DNA of 64,000 nucleotides from Maricaulis sp048270265 (GTDB taxonomy: Bacteria; Pseudomonadota; Alphaproteobacteria; Caulobacterales; Maricaulaceae), in assembly GCF_048270265.1 (NCBI RefSeq), contig NZ_JBLWTD010000008.1, positions 62,001 to 126,000 on the forward strand, in the 5' to 3' direction. A program made the translations under genes and the position numbers. Below, one piece after another: positions 9,604 through 18,048 of this stretch (positions within the stretch are counted from its first letter, which is position 1; the number at the start of each line of letters is the position of its first letter). The notes beneath the pieces are model-generated. The model was not told the DNA's origin. It did not search any database and was given only the letters and a program-made list of their open reading frames with translations.

Positions 9604-9681
9604 GTGATCTGGCGACCGGCCCTGTCTTGGGGGCAAACCCGGTCTGCCAGATCACGCCCCCCTCCCCCCAGGGGGGAAGCC
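9604..9681. repeat. Long intergenic hairpin plus C/G-tract palindrome
   Basis: Ten-base arms GTGATCTGGC (9604-9613) and GCCAGATCAC (9646-9655) continue inward through GACCGG/CCGGTC with a single bulged base, giving a 16-bp interrupted stem between two convergent genes. It is followed by a short C-run/G-run palindrome (9656-9676). It could act as a bidirectional terminator, although no clear T-tract follows, or be a dispersed intergenic repeat. Confidence 0.6.
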
Positions 9682-9691
9682 GGCGCTGCGC

Positions 9692-10135
9692 CTATTGCCG
9701 GCCGAGTTCCGAGATCGACAGGGTTGCGCGCGCGTATTCGCCGCTCTGATAGGAGCCGACCCAGACGCTGTAGGTGCCGGACATCGGATTGCCGATGGTG
9801 ACGATCGGGTTGAGGCCATTGCCGCTGTCGTCATCGCAATAGATGCTGCCATTGGGCGCCTGGATGAGCAGCGTCGTGTCGGATGATGACGTGGCCGAGA
9901 AGCTCAGATTGAACGAACCGGCGACGTAGTGGACCTGGTAGTCCATGGAGTTGGCCATCCAGCCCCGGCAACCATTCGAGAGTGCGGAGGCGTTGACCGT
10001 GCCACCCGAGGTGATCGCGACCCGGAAGGGATCGGGCGTGAAGCCGGCTTGCAGATTGACGCTGCCGAAGGTCTGGGCCTGTCCGGCCGAGGCGAGGCTG
10101 GCCGCCATGATGACAGCGGTGAAGACGGTTTTCAT
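9692..10135 (-). CDS. Exported protein with PPC-like beta domain
   Basis: 147 residues. Signal peptide at the N-terminus (MKTVFTAVIMAASLASAGQAQ, cleavage likely after AQA/GQAQ). The mature part resembles the bacterial pre-peptidase C-terminal (PPC) beta-sandwich: SSSDTTLLIQAPNGSIYCDD, then GNPMSGTYSVWVGSY. Two cysteines (NGCRGW and SIYCDD) could form a periplasmic disulfide. An AGAAAGGA box precedes the ATG. It is probably periplasmic or secreted. There is no catalytic domain, so it may be a stand-alone binding module. Confidence 0.75.
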   Translation of the reverse strand: MKTVFTAVIMAASLASAGQAQTFGSVNLQAGFTPDPFRVAITSGGTVNASALSNGCRGWMANSMDYQVHYVAGSFNLSFSATSSSDTTLLIQAPNGSIYCDDDSGNGLNPIVTIGNPMSGTYSVWVGSYQSGEYARATLSISELGRQ

Positions 10136-10182
10136 GAGATATCCTTTCTGGATCCATGCGTTGGAAGAGGTGGGGGTGCCGG

Positions 10183-10545
10183 TCAGCCGGTCACGGTGTA
10201 GACAACGCCGCCGCCGGCCCGGACCTGCATGTCCTGGCGAGCCTCATGCCCGGCCAGTCCGGCCAGCACGGCCCAGCATCCGGCGGACACACGGAAGGTG
10301 TAGCTCTGCCCCGGCCCGACGCGGACGCCGGACGGCAGGCGGTTGAGGCCGTAGGACGACGCGCTGCATGGTGCGAGCAGGACCGAAGTCAGCGAGTAGC
10401 CCGAACGGTTCACGACCTGGATAACGCCGGTCGGATCACCGGGGCGCACGAGCGGTCCGCCGGTGACGAAATTGTCGACGAAGCTGGTGCAGCCGCTCAG
10501 GGCGAGGGTGGCGCTGAGCAGGAGGGCCGGAAGTGCGAGTCTCAT
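10183..10545 (-). CDS. Small putative lipoprotein
   Basis: 120 residues. The start was set at 10545 because the N-terminus then forms a lipoprotein signal (MRLALPALLLSATLALSGCTS) with a clear lipobox LSGC; upstream in-frame codons would spoil it. The mature region contains QVVNRSGYSLTSVLLAPC and a later Cys in VSAGCWAVLAG, a possible disulfide. No family is recognised. It lies 47 bp upstream of the PPC-like gene in the same direction, so the two may form an envelope-protein operon. Confidence 0.72.
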   Translation of the reverse strand: MRLALPALLLSATLALSGCTSFVDNFVTGGPLVRPGDPTGVIQVVNRSGYSLTSVLLAPCSASSYGLNRLPSGVRVGPGQSYTFRVSAGCWAVLAGLAGHEARQDMQVRAGGGVVYTVTG

Positions 10546-10744
10546 CTTGGCGTCTTTCGCTGAGCCCGGCCCTGCGACCTCTCCGAGAGATCCTGCTTGG
10601 CTGGGGCGGTGATCCTGATATTTGTATTGATTAAATCTGCAGCCCCGAGGCCTCGCCATCCCCTGTTTCGGGGAGATCAATCAGGCCGGCCGCCGGCTTA
10701 GAACCACGCTGCGGCAGGCCGGTGACGGGGAGGGGGCGCGAGTG

Positions 10745-12637
10745 ATGAAGGCAGGTGTCAGGGCGGACGATCACGGGCGGCTGGGCGGCACAGGTTTCGT
10801 TCGAACCACGCCGGGCACCCGGCTGGCCGCCATTATCCTGTTCGGCCTCGGGGCCACGGCGCTGACTATGGCCGTCGCGCAACGGGCAAGTATGGACCCG
10901 GGCCTGCCGCTCATCTTCTGGTGTGAAATCGGAGTCGGCCTGGGCGCCCTGACGATTTCCGGTTGGGTCTGGGCCCTGCGGCCGCGCGAGATGGCCACGC
11001 GGCTGTTTGCGCTCAGCGGCCTGGCAACGCTGGCCTTCACCTTCGCCGCCGCGACCTTCGCCGGCGGCGCCGTAGAACCGCGCAGCCTGGCGATCGCGAT
11101 GATCTGGCTGAACGCCATCGGGGCCAGCGGTTTCGGCCTGACCATGATCTGGCTGTTTCTGGTCTATCCGGTCCGCCTGCCGCACTGGCCATGGATCACG
11201 GCCGCCTGTGCCGTGTCTGTCACGGCCTTCACCGTCCTGTCGCGCGGCGGTTATCTGCCAGCCTGGGCGACGATCCATCTGCTGACCGTGATCGAGATGG
11301 CGGCGATCGCACTGGCGATCATCGGGCAATTGTTGGCGACGAGGCGGGCGCCGCGCGACCGGGCGATCGCGGTCTGGTTCGGGCTTTCGGTCCTGTTCGG
11401 TGCCGGTGGCTTCATCACGCTGAATGCCCTGCCGCAGGTGTTGGGAATGCCGGTTGTGATCAAGGCCGGCTACGCCTTCATGTTCTTCCTGTTGATCTAT
11501 ATCGGCGTCGCCGCCGGCCTGCGGCAATACCGGCTGTTCGAGCTCGGCGAATGGGCCTTCCGCATCCTGTTCTATGTTGTCGGCTCGCTGGCCCTGGTCG
11601 CGCTGGATGTGGCGCTGGTCGGGCTGTTGTCGGTCGGCCCGGGCATGGCGTTGGGTCTGTCGCTGCTCGCTGTGGGCTTCCTCTACCTGCCGCTCAGGGA
11701 TGCCCTGGCGCGGCGCTTCACCTCCCGCCCCGGTCTCAGCGAGCAGGAAATCTTCCGCGAGGTCGTCGCGCTGGCGTTCCAGCCGGTGCAGCAGGACCGG
11801 CCCGGCCAGTGGCAGCAATTGCTGACACGCCTGTTCGATCCGCTCGAGATCCGCACGGCCAGCGATGCCGGCGACCAGCCGGAAATCCGCGAGGACGGAC
11901 TCGAACTTGTCGTGCCGTCGGTGTCCGGCATTCCCGCAACCAGCCTGCGCTACCCCTGGGCCGGGCGTTCCCTGTTCGGGGCGGCGCATGTGAGAACGGC
12001 GCAACACCTGTTGCAGCTGATGGCCCATGCCGATGCCAGCCGCGATGCCTATGATCGCGGCGTCGCAGAAGAGCGCGGCCGTATCGCCCGCGACATGCAC
12101 GACAATATCGGCGCCCAATTGCTCGGCGCCCTGCACAGCCGCGACGATGAGCGCAAGAATTCCATGATCCGCGAAACCCTGACCGACCTGCGCGACATCA
12201 TAAACAATGCCTCCCACGGGACGCCGACCCTGGATGAGACGCTGGCCGATCTGCGGGTCGAGACGGCGGAGCGTCTCGACTCCGTCGATATCGCGCTGGA
12301 CTGGTCCAACAGTTCCGACGAAGCCGCGCCATTGCCGGCTGCGGCGGCGCACGCCCTGCGGTCTGTCGTCCGCGAGGCGGTCAGCAATGCGATCCGCCAT
12401 TCCGGTGCCAGCCATATCCGTATCCGGATCGAGCGCCTGGCCGGTCGCCTGACCCTGGTGATCGAGGATGATGGTCACGGCTTCGACGCTGCGGCGGTGG
12501 TTGCCGGCAATGGTCTGGCCAATATGCGTGGCCGCATTTCCGGCCTGGGCGGGGAATTGTCGTTTTCATCGCTTGAGCCCGGCAGCCGGCTGGTGGCCGC
12601 CTTTCGGGCGGGCGACAATCAGGGGCTGGAGGCATGA
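10745..12637 (+). CDS. Membrane sensor histidine kinase (NarX/DesK type, HisKA_3)
   Basis: About 630 residues. The first ~320 residues carry some ten hydrophobic segments, a large membrane sensor. The kinase core follows: phospho-acceptor His452 in IARDMHDNIGAQLL (HisKA_3 class), N-box REAVSNAIRHSG, and ATP-lid glycine boxes IEDDGHGF and GNGLANMRGRISGLGG. The dimerisation helix region after the H-box looks short. GTG at 10742 and ATG at 10745 are both possible; GGGGAGGGGG at 10727-10736 gives the ATG the better spacing. The stop overlaps the response-regulator start by 4 bp. The signal is unknown; ten-helix sensors suggest a membrane or lipid cue (inference). Confidence 0.9.
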   Translation: MKAGVRADDHGRLGGTGFVRTTPGTRLAAIILFGLGATALTMAVAQRASMDPGLPLIFWCEIGVGLGALTISGWVWALRPREMATRLFALSGLATLAFTFAAATFAGGAVEPRSLAIAMIWLNAIGASGFGLTMIWLFLVYPVRLPHWPWITAACAVSVTAFTVLSRGGYLPAWATIHLLTVIEMAAIALAIIGQLLATRRAPRDRAIAVWFGLSVLFGAGGFITLNALPQVLGMPVVIKAGYAFMFFLLIYIGVAAGLRQYRLFELGEWAFRILFYVVGSLALVALDVALVGLLSVGPGMALGLSLLAVGFLYLPLRDALARRFTSRPGLSEQEIFREVVALAFQPVQQDRPGQWQQLLTRLFDPLEIRTASDAGDQPEIREDGLELVVPSVSGIPATSLRYPWAGRSLFGAAHVRTAQHLLQLMAHADASRDAYDRGVAEERGRIARDMHDNIGAQLLGALHSRDDERKNSMIRETLTDLRDIINNASHGTPTLDETLADLRVETAERLDSVDIALDWSNSSDEAAPLPAAAAHALRSVVREAVSNAIRHSGASHIRIRIERLAGRLTLVIEDDGHGFDAAAVVAGNGLANMRGRISGLGGELSFSSLEPGSRLVAAFRAGDNQGLEA

Positions 12638-13275
12638 ACCGGATACTGATCGTCGAGGACGTCAACGAGACACGCAAATGGCTGTGCGACATTGTGCGCT
12701 CGGCCTTTCCGGCCAGCGAGATCCGCGAAGCCGCGACCATGCGGGCCGGGCTTGCTGCCGCCGATGAGGAGCCATTCGATCTCGCCCTGATCGATCTGGG
12801 TCTGCCTGATGGTTCCGGTCTGGAAGTGCTGCGCCGGTTGCACCTGACCTGCCCTGAAGCCGTCCCGATCGTGACGACGGTGATGGGTGATGATGCCTCC
12901 ATCGTCGCCGCCCTGTCGGCGGGGGCGCAAGGCTATCTGCTCAAGGAAAGCCCGGTGGAACTCCTCACGCGCCACCTGCTGCAACTGGCCGAGGGCATAC
13001 CGGCGATTTCGCCTTCGGTGGCCCGGCGCATCATGGAACATTTCCGCCGCACCGGCCCGGCCGCCAGCCCCGACGGCGAGCTGACGCTCCGCGAACGTGA
13101 AGTCCTCGCCCTGATCGGTCGCGGGCTGCGCAATAGCGAAGTCGCCGCCGATCTGGGCATGGCCGACAGCACGGTCGCCAGCCATATCAAGGCAATCTAC
13201 CGCAAGCTGGGCATTTCCTCGCGCGCCGAGGCGTCCTGGCACGCAACGCGAATGGGCCTCACGCCCGAGCCATAG
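12634..13275 (+). CDS. LuxR/NarL-family response regulator
   Basis: 213 residues. Receiver domain: acidic pocket E8/D9, phospho-acceptor Asp54 in LIDLGLPDGSG, Thr in IVTTVMGDD and Lys in GYLLKES. The C-terminal LuxR-type HTH begins at LTLREREVLALIGRG and contains VASHIKAIYRKLGISSRAEA. ATGA overlap with the histidine kinase gene indicates translational coupling and a cognate pair. The 3' end overlaps the convergent tag gene by 17 bp. Target genes are unknown; the adjacent divergent exported-protein genes are candidates by position only. Confidence 0.92.
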   Translation: MNRILIVEDVNETRKWLCDIVRSAFPASEIREAATMRAGLAAADEEPFDLALIDLGLPDGSGLEVLRRLHLTCPEAVPIVTTVMGDDASIVAALSAGAQGYLLKESPVELLTRHLLQLAEGIPAISPSVARRIMEHFRRTGPAASPDGELTLREREVLALIGRGLRNSEVAADLGMADSTVASHIKAIYRKLGISSRAEASWHATRMGLTPEP

Positions 13276-13843
13276 CCTGCACGGCGGCGTGTTGCGGGCA
13301 CTCGACCTCATGGTCATTGACCATGCCCACCGCCTCCATGAAGGCATAGACGATCACCGGACCGACGAATTTGAAGCCGCGCTTCTTGAGGTCCTTTGAC
13401 AGGGCCGTGCTCAGCTCGGTGTGGGTCGGAAGGCCGGTCTCGCGACTATAGCGGTTCTGGATCGGGGCGCCGCCGACATGGCCCCAGAGATAGTCGGAGA
13501 AGTCGATGCCGGCCTCGCGCATGTCGAGCCAGGCCCGGGCATTGGTGATGGCCGCCTCGACCTTGAGCTTCGAGCGGATAATGCCCGGATTGGCCAGCAG
13601 GCGCTCACGGTCGGCATCGGTATAGCGGGCGATGATCTCCGGGTCGAAGCCGTGGAAGGCTTCGCGCAGGGTCTCGCGCTTGCGCAATATGGTGATCCAG
13701 GCGAGGCCGGCCTGGAAACCGTCGAGCATCAGTTTTTCCCACAACGCCCGGCTATCATATTCCGGCACGCCCCATTCGGTGTCGTGATAGGCGGTGTAAA
13801 GCGGGTCATTGCCGCTGACCCAGGCGCAGCGCTCGCCGGTCAT
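13259..13843 (-). CDS. tag: DNA-3-methyladenine glycosylase I
   Basis: 194 residues. Excises 3-methyladenine from alkylated DNA. Family hallmarks: CAWVSGNDPLYTAYHDTEWG at the N-terminus with the zinc-binding Cys, FQAGLAWITILRKRE, and the C-terminal GFKFVGPVIVYAFMEAVGMVNDH followed by CPQH, the other zinc ligands. ATG at 13843 overlaps the last base of the ygfZ stop; a GTG one codon upstream is an alternative. Operon with ygfZ is likely. Confidence 0.95.
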   Translation of the reverse strand: MTGERCAWVSGNDPLYTAYHDTEWGVPEYDSRALWEKLMLDGFQAGLAWITILRKRETLREAFHGFDPEIIARYTDADRERLLANPGIIRSKLKVEAAITNARAWLDMREAGIDFSDYLWGHVGGAPIQNRYSRETGLPTHTELSTALSKDLKKRGFKFVGPVIVYAFMEAVGMVNDHEVECPQHAAVQAMARA

Positions 13844-14661
13844 CACACTTTTTCCGCCGGCGCTTCGGGGCGCAGATTGTCCGGCAGGTCGATACGGGCC
13901 GGCTGGCCGCCGGCCTCCGCTGTCTCACTGGCGGCTTCCATCCGGTCGAGGCGGATCAGGGCGATGGCGTGATGGCCCTGCGAGGAGGTGATTTCGCCAA
14001 GGGTGGCGGTGCCCGCCGTGACAGGGGTGCCGCGCGACGGGGCTTCGCCGGAGAAATTCACACAGAGCGAGCGCTTGCGGATGGTGCCGCGGCGCTTCAT
14101 CCGCGAGACAACCTCCTGGCCGATGAAACAGCCCTTCTTCCAGCCAATACCGCCATAGACATCGAGATTGACGTCGGTCGGGAATACTTCAGCCTCGCCG
14201 TAATCGCGGCCGAAGGCCGGAATGCCGTGCCGGACTTCAAGCGCATCAAGGGCAACCGCATCGCCGGCTTCCTCGCCGATGCCGCGATGAACCTTGTCGC
14301 CCAGGCGCGGATCCGGCGCCGATCCCTCAAACGGGTGCTCGCTCCACAGGGCTGCGAGATCGGTATTGATCACGATCTCGGCCTTGGCGCGCAGCTTGAA
14401 CATCGACAGGCGTTTGGCCAGAGCGTCGGCGGCGCCGGCCGGCACGTCGAGCCAGACCGTGTCGCCATCGGCAAACAGCAGGAAATCGACCGCCAGCTTG
14501 CCCTGGGGTGTCAGCAGCCCACCGGGGCGGCACTGGCCGGGCTGCAGCGTCTCGACATCGGCGGTGATGACGCGCTGCAGGAAGGCGCGGGCCTCGGGGC
14601 CGGAGACGGAAAGAATGGTGCGGGCGGGGGCGGTGTGAATCGCGGGAGCGGGTGTGTTCAT
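13843..14661 (-). CDS. ygfZ: Folate-binding YgfZ/GcvT-like protein (Fe-S cluster maintenance)
   Basis: 272 residues. A GcvT-fold protein that uses tetrahydrofolate to support maturation or repair of certain Fe-S enzymes. The diagnostic YgfZ signature KKGCFIGQEVVSRMK is present, with its conserved cysteine. N-terminus RTILSVSGPEARAFLQRVIT matches the family. I chose the ATG at 14661 (MNTPAPAIHT) rather than the longer open frame, since homology starts here. It starts 64 bp from, and divergent to, the GT9 gene (14726), so the two share a promoter region. Confidence 0.9.
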   Translation of the reverse strand: MNTPAPAIHTAPARTILSVSGPEARAFLQRVITADVETLQPGQCRPGGLLTPQGKLAVDFLLFADGDTVWLDVPAGAADALAKRLSMFKLRAKAEIVINTDLAALWSEHPFEGSAPDPRLGDKVHRGIGEEAGDAVALDALEVRHGIPAFGRDYGEAEVFPTDVNLDVYGGIGWKKGCFIGQEVVSRMKRRGTIRKRSLCVNFSGEAPSRGTPVTAGTATLGEITSSQGHHAIALIRLDRMEAASETAEAGGQPARIDLPDNLRPEAPAEKV

Positions 14662-14725
14662 GGCTCTGGTATCGCATTGCCTTGATTGCTGGCCAAGTGG
14701 GATGAGGCGCGGTATTTGCGCGGGG

Positions 14726-15676
14726 ATGCAACATATCCTTCTTATCACATCGACGCGGATCGGTGACGCCATCATCAATTCCGGCGTGCTGCGCTATCTC
14801 GTCGAAACCCGGCCCGAAGCCCGCTTCACCATCGCCTGTGGACCGCTGGCCGCCCCGCTGTTTGCTGCCGTGCCGCGGCTCGAACGCGTGATCGTGATGA
14901 GCAAGAAGAAAGCCGGGGCTCACTGGTTTGATCTGTGGCGCGCCACGGTCGGCACCCGCTGGGACCTGGTGGTCGACCTGCGCTGTTCGGCGACGGCCTG
15001 GGCGCTGATGGCCTCGGAACGCCGTATTTTGAGGCAATTCGACGCGCCGATCCACAAGGTTGCCGAGGCCGCCAGTGCGCTGGGGATCGACACGGTTCCC
15101 GATCCGAAAATCTATCTCTCCGACGAGGCGAAGGCGAAGGCCGCCGAACTTCTGCCCGATGGCGCACCGGTGCTGGCGATCTGTCCGTCCGCCTCCATGC
15201 CCTACAAGGTCTGGCCGGGAGAGCGCTTCGGCGAGCTGGTCAAACGCCTGACCGCACCGGGCGGTGCCATGGCAGGCGCCCGGATCGCGATCTTTGGCGG
15301 ACCCGGCGACCAGGACGCGGCAGCGCCGATCCACGCCGCCTTGCCCGATGCCGGCATTCTCGATTTCACCGGCCAGCTGGGCCTGATGGATGTAGCCGCC
15401 TGTTTCCAGCGCGTGCGGCTGTTTGTCGGCAATGATAGCGGGTTGATGCATATGGCCGCGGCGATGCAGACGCCGACCCTGGGCCTGTTCGGGCCCTCCG
15501 ATGAACGCCGTTACGGGCCTTATGGCGCACATTGTGCCATTGTGCGCGGGCAGGCCGGCTTCGAGGAAATCGATGCGGCCTTCGAAGATCGCCGCCTGCA
15601 CCCGGAAAGCCTGCTGCTCGATCTCGAGGTCGAAGCGGCGTATGACGCAGCTGAAGCGCTTTTGAAAAGGACGTGA
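14726..15676 (+). CDS. Glycosyltransferase family 9 (heptosyltransferase-like)
   Basis: 316 residues with the GT-B fold of ADP-heptose:LPS heptosyltransferases. N-terminus HILLITSTRIGDAIINSG matches the acceptor-side motif; the donor-binding domain has ICPSASMPYKVWPGERFGEL and the conserved VGNDSGLMHMAAAM with GLFGPSDERRYGPYG. Probably adds a sugar during lipopolysaccharide core assembly on the cytoplasmic face. Start at 14726 because the preceding in-frame codons are non-homologous. The stop is 5 bp before the next gene, so it is likely co-transcribed with the dihydroorotase-like gene. Whether heptose is the donor is uncertain. Confidence 0.87.
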   Translation: MQHILLITSTRIGDAIINSGVLRYLVETRPEARFTIACGPLAAPLFAAVPRLERVIVMSKKKAGAHWFDLWRATVGTRWDLVVDLRCSATAWALMASERRILRQFDAPIHKVAEAASALGIDTVPDPKIYLSDEAKAKAAELLPDGAPVLAICPSASMPYKVWPGERFGELVKRLTAPGGAMAGARIAIFGGPGDQDAAAPIHAALPDAGILDFTGQLGLMDVAACFQRVRLFVGNDSGLMHMAAAMQTPTLGLFGPSDERRYGPYGAHCAIVRGQAGFEEIDAAFEDRRLHPESLLLDLEVEAAYDAAEALLKRT

Positions 15677-15681
15677 CGGAT

Positions 15682-17019
15682 ATGGCCCGGACTTTCGATC
15701 TCATCCTGCGGGGCGGCGAGGTGGTCAATCATGACGGCCGCCGCATCGCCGATGTCGGCATTGTCGACGGCAAGACCAGCGAAATCGGTGATCTCTCCCG
15801 GGCCTCGGCCGGCGAGGTGATGGACTGCAAGGGTCTCACCGTCCTGCCGGGCGTGATCGACACCCAGGTGCATTTCCGCGAGCCAGGGCTGGAATGGAAA
15901 GAGGATCTGCTCACCGGATCGCTCTGCGCCGTGCTCGGCGGCGTCACTGCCGTGTTTGAAATGCCCAATACCAATCCCTCGACCACGACGCCGGACATGC
16001 TCGAAGACAAGCTGGCGCGGGCGAAGAACCGCATGCATTGCGACCACGCCTTCTATGCTGGCGCGACGTCTGAAAATGCGCCGGAGCTCACCCAGATGGA
16101 GCGCATGCCCGGCTGTTGCGGCGTCAAGGTCTTCATGGGTGCCTCGACCGGCTCGCTCCTGGTGGCCGATGATGAGGGCGTCGAACGCGTGCTCAACGCC
16201 ATCACGCGCCGCGCCGCCTTCCATTCCGAGGATGAATACCGTCTGGAGGATCGCCGCGAGCTGGCTGTGCCCGGCGACTGGACCAGCCACCCGGTTGTCC
16301 GCGATGCCGAAGCGGCGCTGATGAGCACGAAACGTCTGGTGCGCCTGGCGCGCAAGACCGGCAAGCGTATCCACGTTCTCCATGTCTCGACCGCCGAGGA
16401 AATGGAATTTCTCGTCGATCACCGCGATTACGCCTCGGTCGAGGCGACGCCGCAGCATCTCACCCTTGAGGGGCCCGGCATTTACGAGCGCATCGGCGCG
16501 CGCGCCCAGATGAATCCGCCCTTGCGGGATGCGCATCATCGCGCCGGCCTGTGGCGCGGCCTGCAGCGCGGGATCGTCGATGTGATCGGTTCCGATCACG
16601 CGCCGCACACGCTGGAGGAAAAAGCCAAACCCTATCCGCAAAGCCCCTCGGGCATGCCCGGCGTGCAGACCCTGGTCCCGATCATGCTCGATCATGTCAA
16701 TGCGGGCCGTCTGACGCTGGAGCGTTTCGTCGACCTGACCTCGGCCGGCGCACAGCGGATTTTCGGCATTGCCGGCAAGGGCCGTATGGCGGCCGGCTGG
16801 GATGCCGATTTCACCATTGTCGACATGAAGGCGAAGCGCGAGATCACCGATGCCTGGTCGGCCTCGAAATCGGGCTGGACCCCGTTTGACGGCCAGACCG
16901 TCACCGGCTGGCCGGTCGCGACCATCGTGCGCGGCCGGATCGTGATGCGTGATGATGAAGTGATTGCGGGCGGCACCGGCGAGGCCGTGCGCTTCCAGGA
17001 AGCCCTGGCGCGGAATTGA
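15682..17019 (+). CDS. Dihydroorotase-family amidohydrolase (PyrC-like)
   Basis: 445 residues, class I dihydroorotase architecture. Visible motifs: VIDTQVHFREPG, GVKVFMGASTGS, HVLHVSTAEE, VEATPQHLTLEG and the C-terminal GSDHAPHT with a metal-binding Asp. The first metal-ligand His of the usual HxH is Gln (DTQVH). I recall a widespread alphaproteobacterial subgroup with the same change, annotated as dihydroorotase. No pyrB is adjacent. ATG at 15682 follows AAGGAC; a GTG at 15673 is possible. It could be a true pyrimidine-pathway enzyme or a neighbouring cyclic-amidase; I would not assign pyrC firmly. Confidence 0.83.
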   Translation: MARTFDLILRGGEVVNHDGRRIADVGIVDGKTSEIGDLSRASAGEVMDCKGLTVLPGVIDTQVHFREPGLEWKEDLLTGSLCAVLGGVTAVFEMPNTNPSTTTPDMLEDKLARAKNRMHCDHAFYAGATSENAPELTQMERMPGCCGVKVFMGASTGSLLVADDEGVERVLNAITRRAAFHSEDEYRLEDRRELAVPGDWTSHPVVRDAEAALMSTKRLVRLARKTGKRIHVLHVSTAEEMEFLVDHRDYASVEATPQHLTLEGPGIYERIGARAQMNPPLRDAHHRAGLWRGLQRGIVDVIGSDHAPHTLEEKAKPYPQSPSGMPGVQTLVPIMLDHVNAGRLTLERFVDLTSAGAQRIFGIAGKGRMAAGWDADFTIVDMKAKREITDAWSASKSGWTPFDGQTVTGWPVATIVRGRIVMRDDEVIAGGTGEAVRFQEALARN

Positions 17020-17042
17020 GACCAGTGACAAAGGAAAACGGG

Positions 17043-17804
17043 ATGGACCGTCAGAGTTTCTATTTCTTCGATATCGACGAGAACATCCTGCATCTGCCGA
17101 CGCGGATCCATCTGCTCAACACCATGACCGGCGAAGAGCGGGCCATGCGCCAGCATGAGTATGAGGACATCAAGGCCTATCTCGGCGTGCCCGGCCTGTG
17201 GGAGGACTGGGCTGATCCGCCGGCGCGCGCCTATCGCGAATTCTCTGATGGCCAGGACCGCAATGGCGAGGAATACCTGTTGCGCGATGTCCGCCGTGCC
17301 CTCGACAGTGCCCACTGGAAGGGCCCGTCCTGGGACATTTTCAAATACGCCGTGCTCAAGCGCCGCCCGATCGCCGTCATCACGGCGCGCCAGCATTCGC
17401 GCGAGATTATCCGCCAGGGCCTGCGCCTGCTGGTCGATGCCGGGCATATTCCCGAAGAGCCGGATTATCTGGGGATTTATCCGGTCTCAAACCCGGAGAT
17501 CCGTGACGAGCTCGGCGCCCACATGACGACGGCCGGCCTGAAACGGACCGCGATCCGTCAATGCGTCGAGACCGGTCTGGACAAGTATGGCCGCGACCTG
17601 CCGCATTCCTTCGGCATGTCGGACGACGACCTCAAGAATATCGACCTGATCACCTCGGCCATGCTCGAGTGCAAGCTCGACTATCCCGACAAACGCTTCT
17701 TCGTCATCTCCACCAATCGCCGCCGCCATGTGAAGATGGAAATCTTGCCGCCGCACAAGGCTGCGGAGAAGCTGCGCGAGGCCGAGGACGATTATTACGG
17801 CTGA
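17043..17804 (+). CDS. HAD-superfamily-like protein of unknown function
   Basis: 253 residues. The N-terminus reads SFYFFDIDENILHLPTR, a HAD motif I context with DxD, although the usual following Thr is replaced by Asn two positions later. AVITARQHSREIIRQGL fits motif II (hydrophobic strand then T). Later FGMSDDDLKNID could supply the acidic motif. AAGGAAAA precedes the ATG. It follows the dihydroorotase-like gene by 23 bp, so co-expression is likely. I do not recognise a characterised subfamily; phosphatase activity is inferred only from the motifs. Confidence 0.7.
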   Translation: MDRQSFYFFDIDENILHLPTRIHLLNTMTGEERAMRQHEYEDIKAYLGVPGLWEDWADPPARAYREFSDGQDRNGEEYLLRDVRRALDSAHWKGPSWDIFKYAVLKRRPIAVITARQHSREIIRQGLRLLVDAGHIPEEPDYLGIYPVSNPEIRDELGAHMTTAGLKRTAIRQCVETGLDKYGRDLPHSFGMSDDDLKNIDLITSAMLECKLDYPDKRFFVISTNRRRHVKMEILPPHKAAEKLREAEDDYYG

Positions 17805-17819
17805 GGCTTCGCGGCCGAC

Positions 17820-18038
17820 TCAGTCCTCGATATCCTCGGTTACTTCCTCGCGGGCCCGGGCCAGGCGGAGGGCGTAGTCGACTCCGGCCACGATGGGCAG
17901 GCCGCCCTCCAGCTTGTCGATCAGCGCTGTTGCGACCAGTTCCTCGGCATCATCGGCCAGCGCATTGCCATCGACGAGCCGGTTGAGCGCCTCGAACAGG
18001 ACAACGGCTTCCGCCTCGCTCAACTCGACCTTCACCAT
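17820..18038 (-). CDS. Small conserved-looking protein
   Basis: 72 residues, acidic and helical: MVKVELSEAEAVVLFEALNR, then ADDAEELVATALIDKLEGG, ending in EEVTEDIED. The start at 18038 is preferred over upstream codons because these overlap the permease gene. No domain recognised. It lies 10 bp after the ABC permease stop on the same strand and may be the last gene of that operon. Confidence 0.6.
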   Translation of the reverse strand: MVKVELSEAEAVVLFEALNRLVDGNALADDAEELVATALIDKLEGGLPIVAGVDYALRLARAREEVTEDIED

Positions 18039-18048
18039 CTTGCGAAAC

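Noticed and set aside
10631..12478. Long minus-strand frame opposite the histidine kinase
   Set aside because: Composition is Arg/Asp/Gln-rich without domains; the plus strand codes a full kinase with all boxes.
13259..13275. Overlap of the response regulator and tag genes considered a frameshift or error
   Set aside because: Both ends are supported by conserved C-termini; a 17-bp convergent overlap is ordinary.
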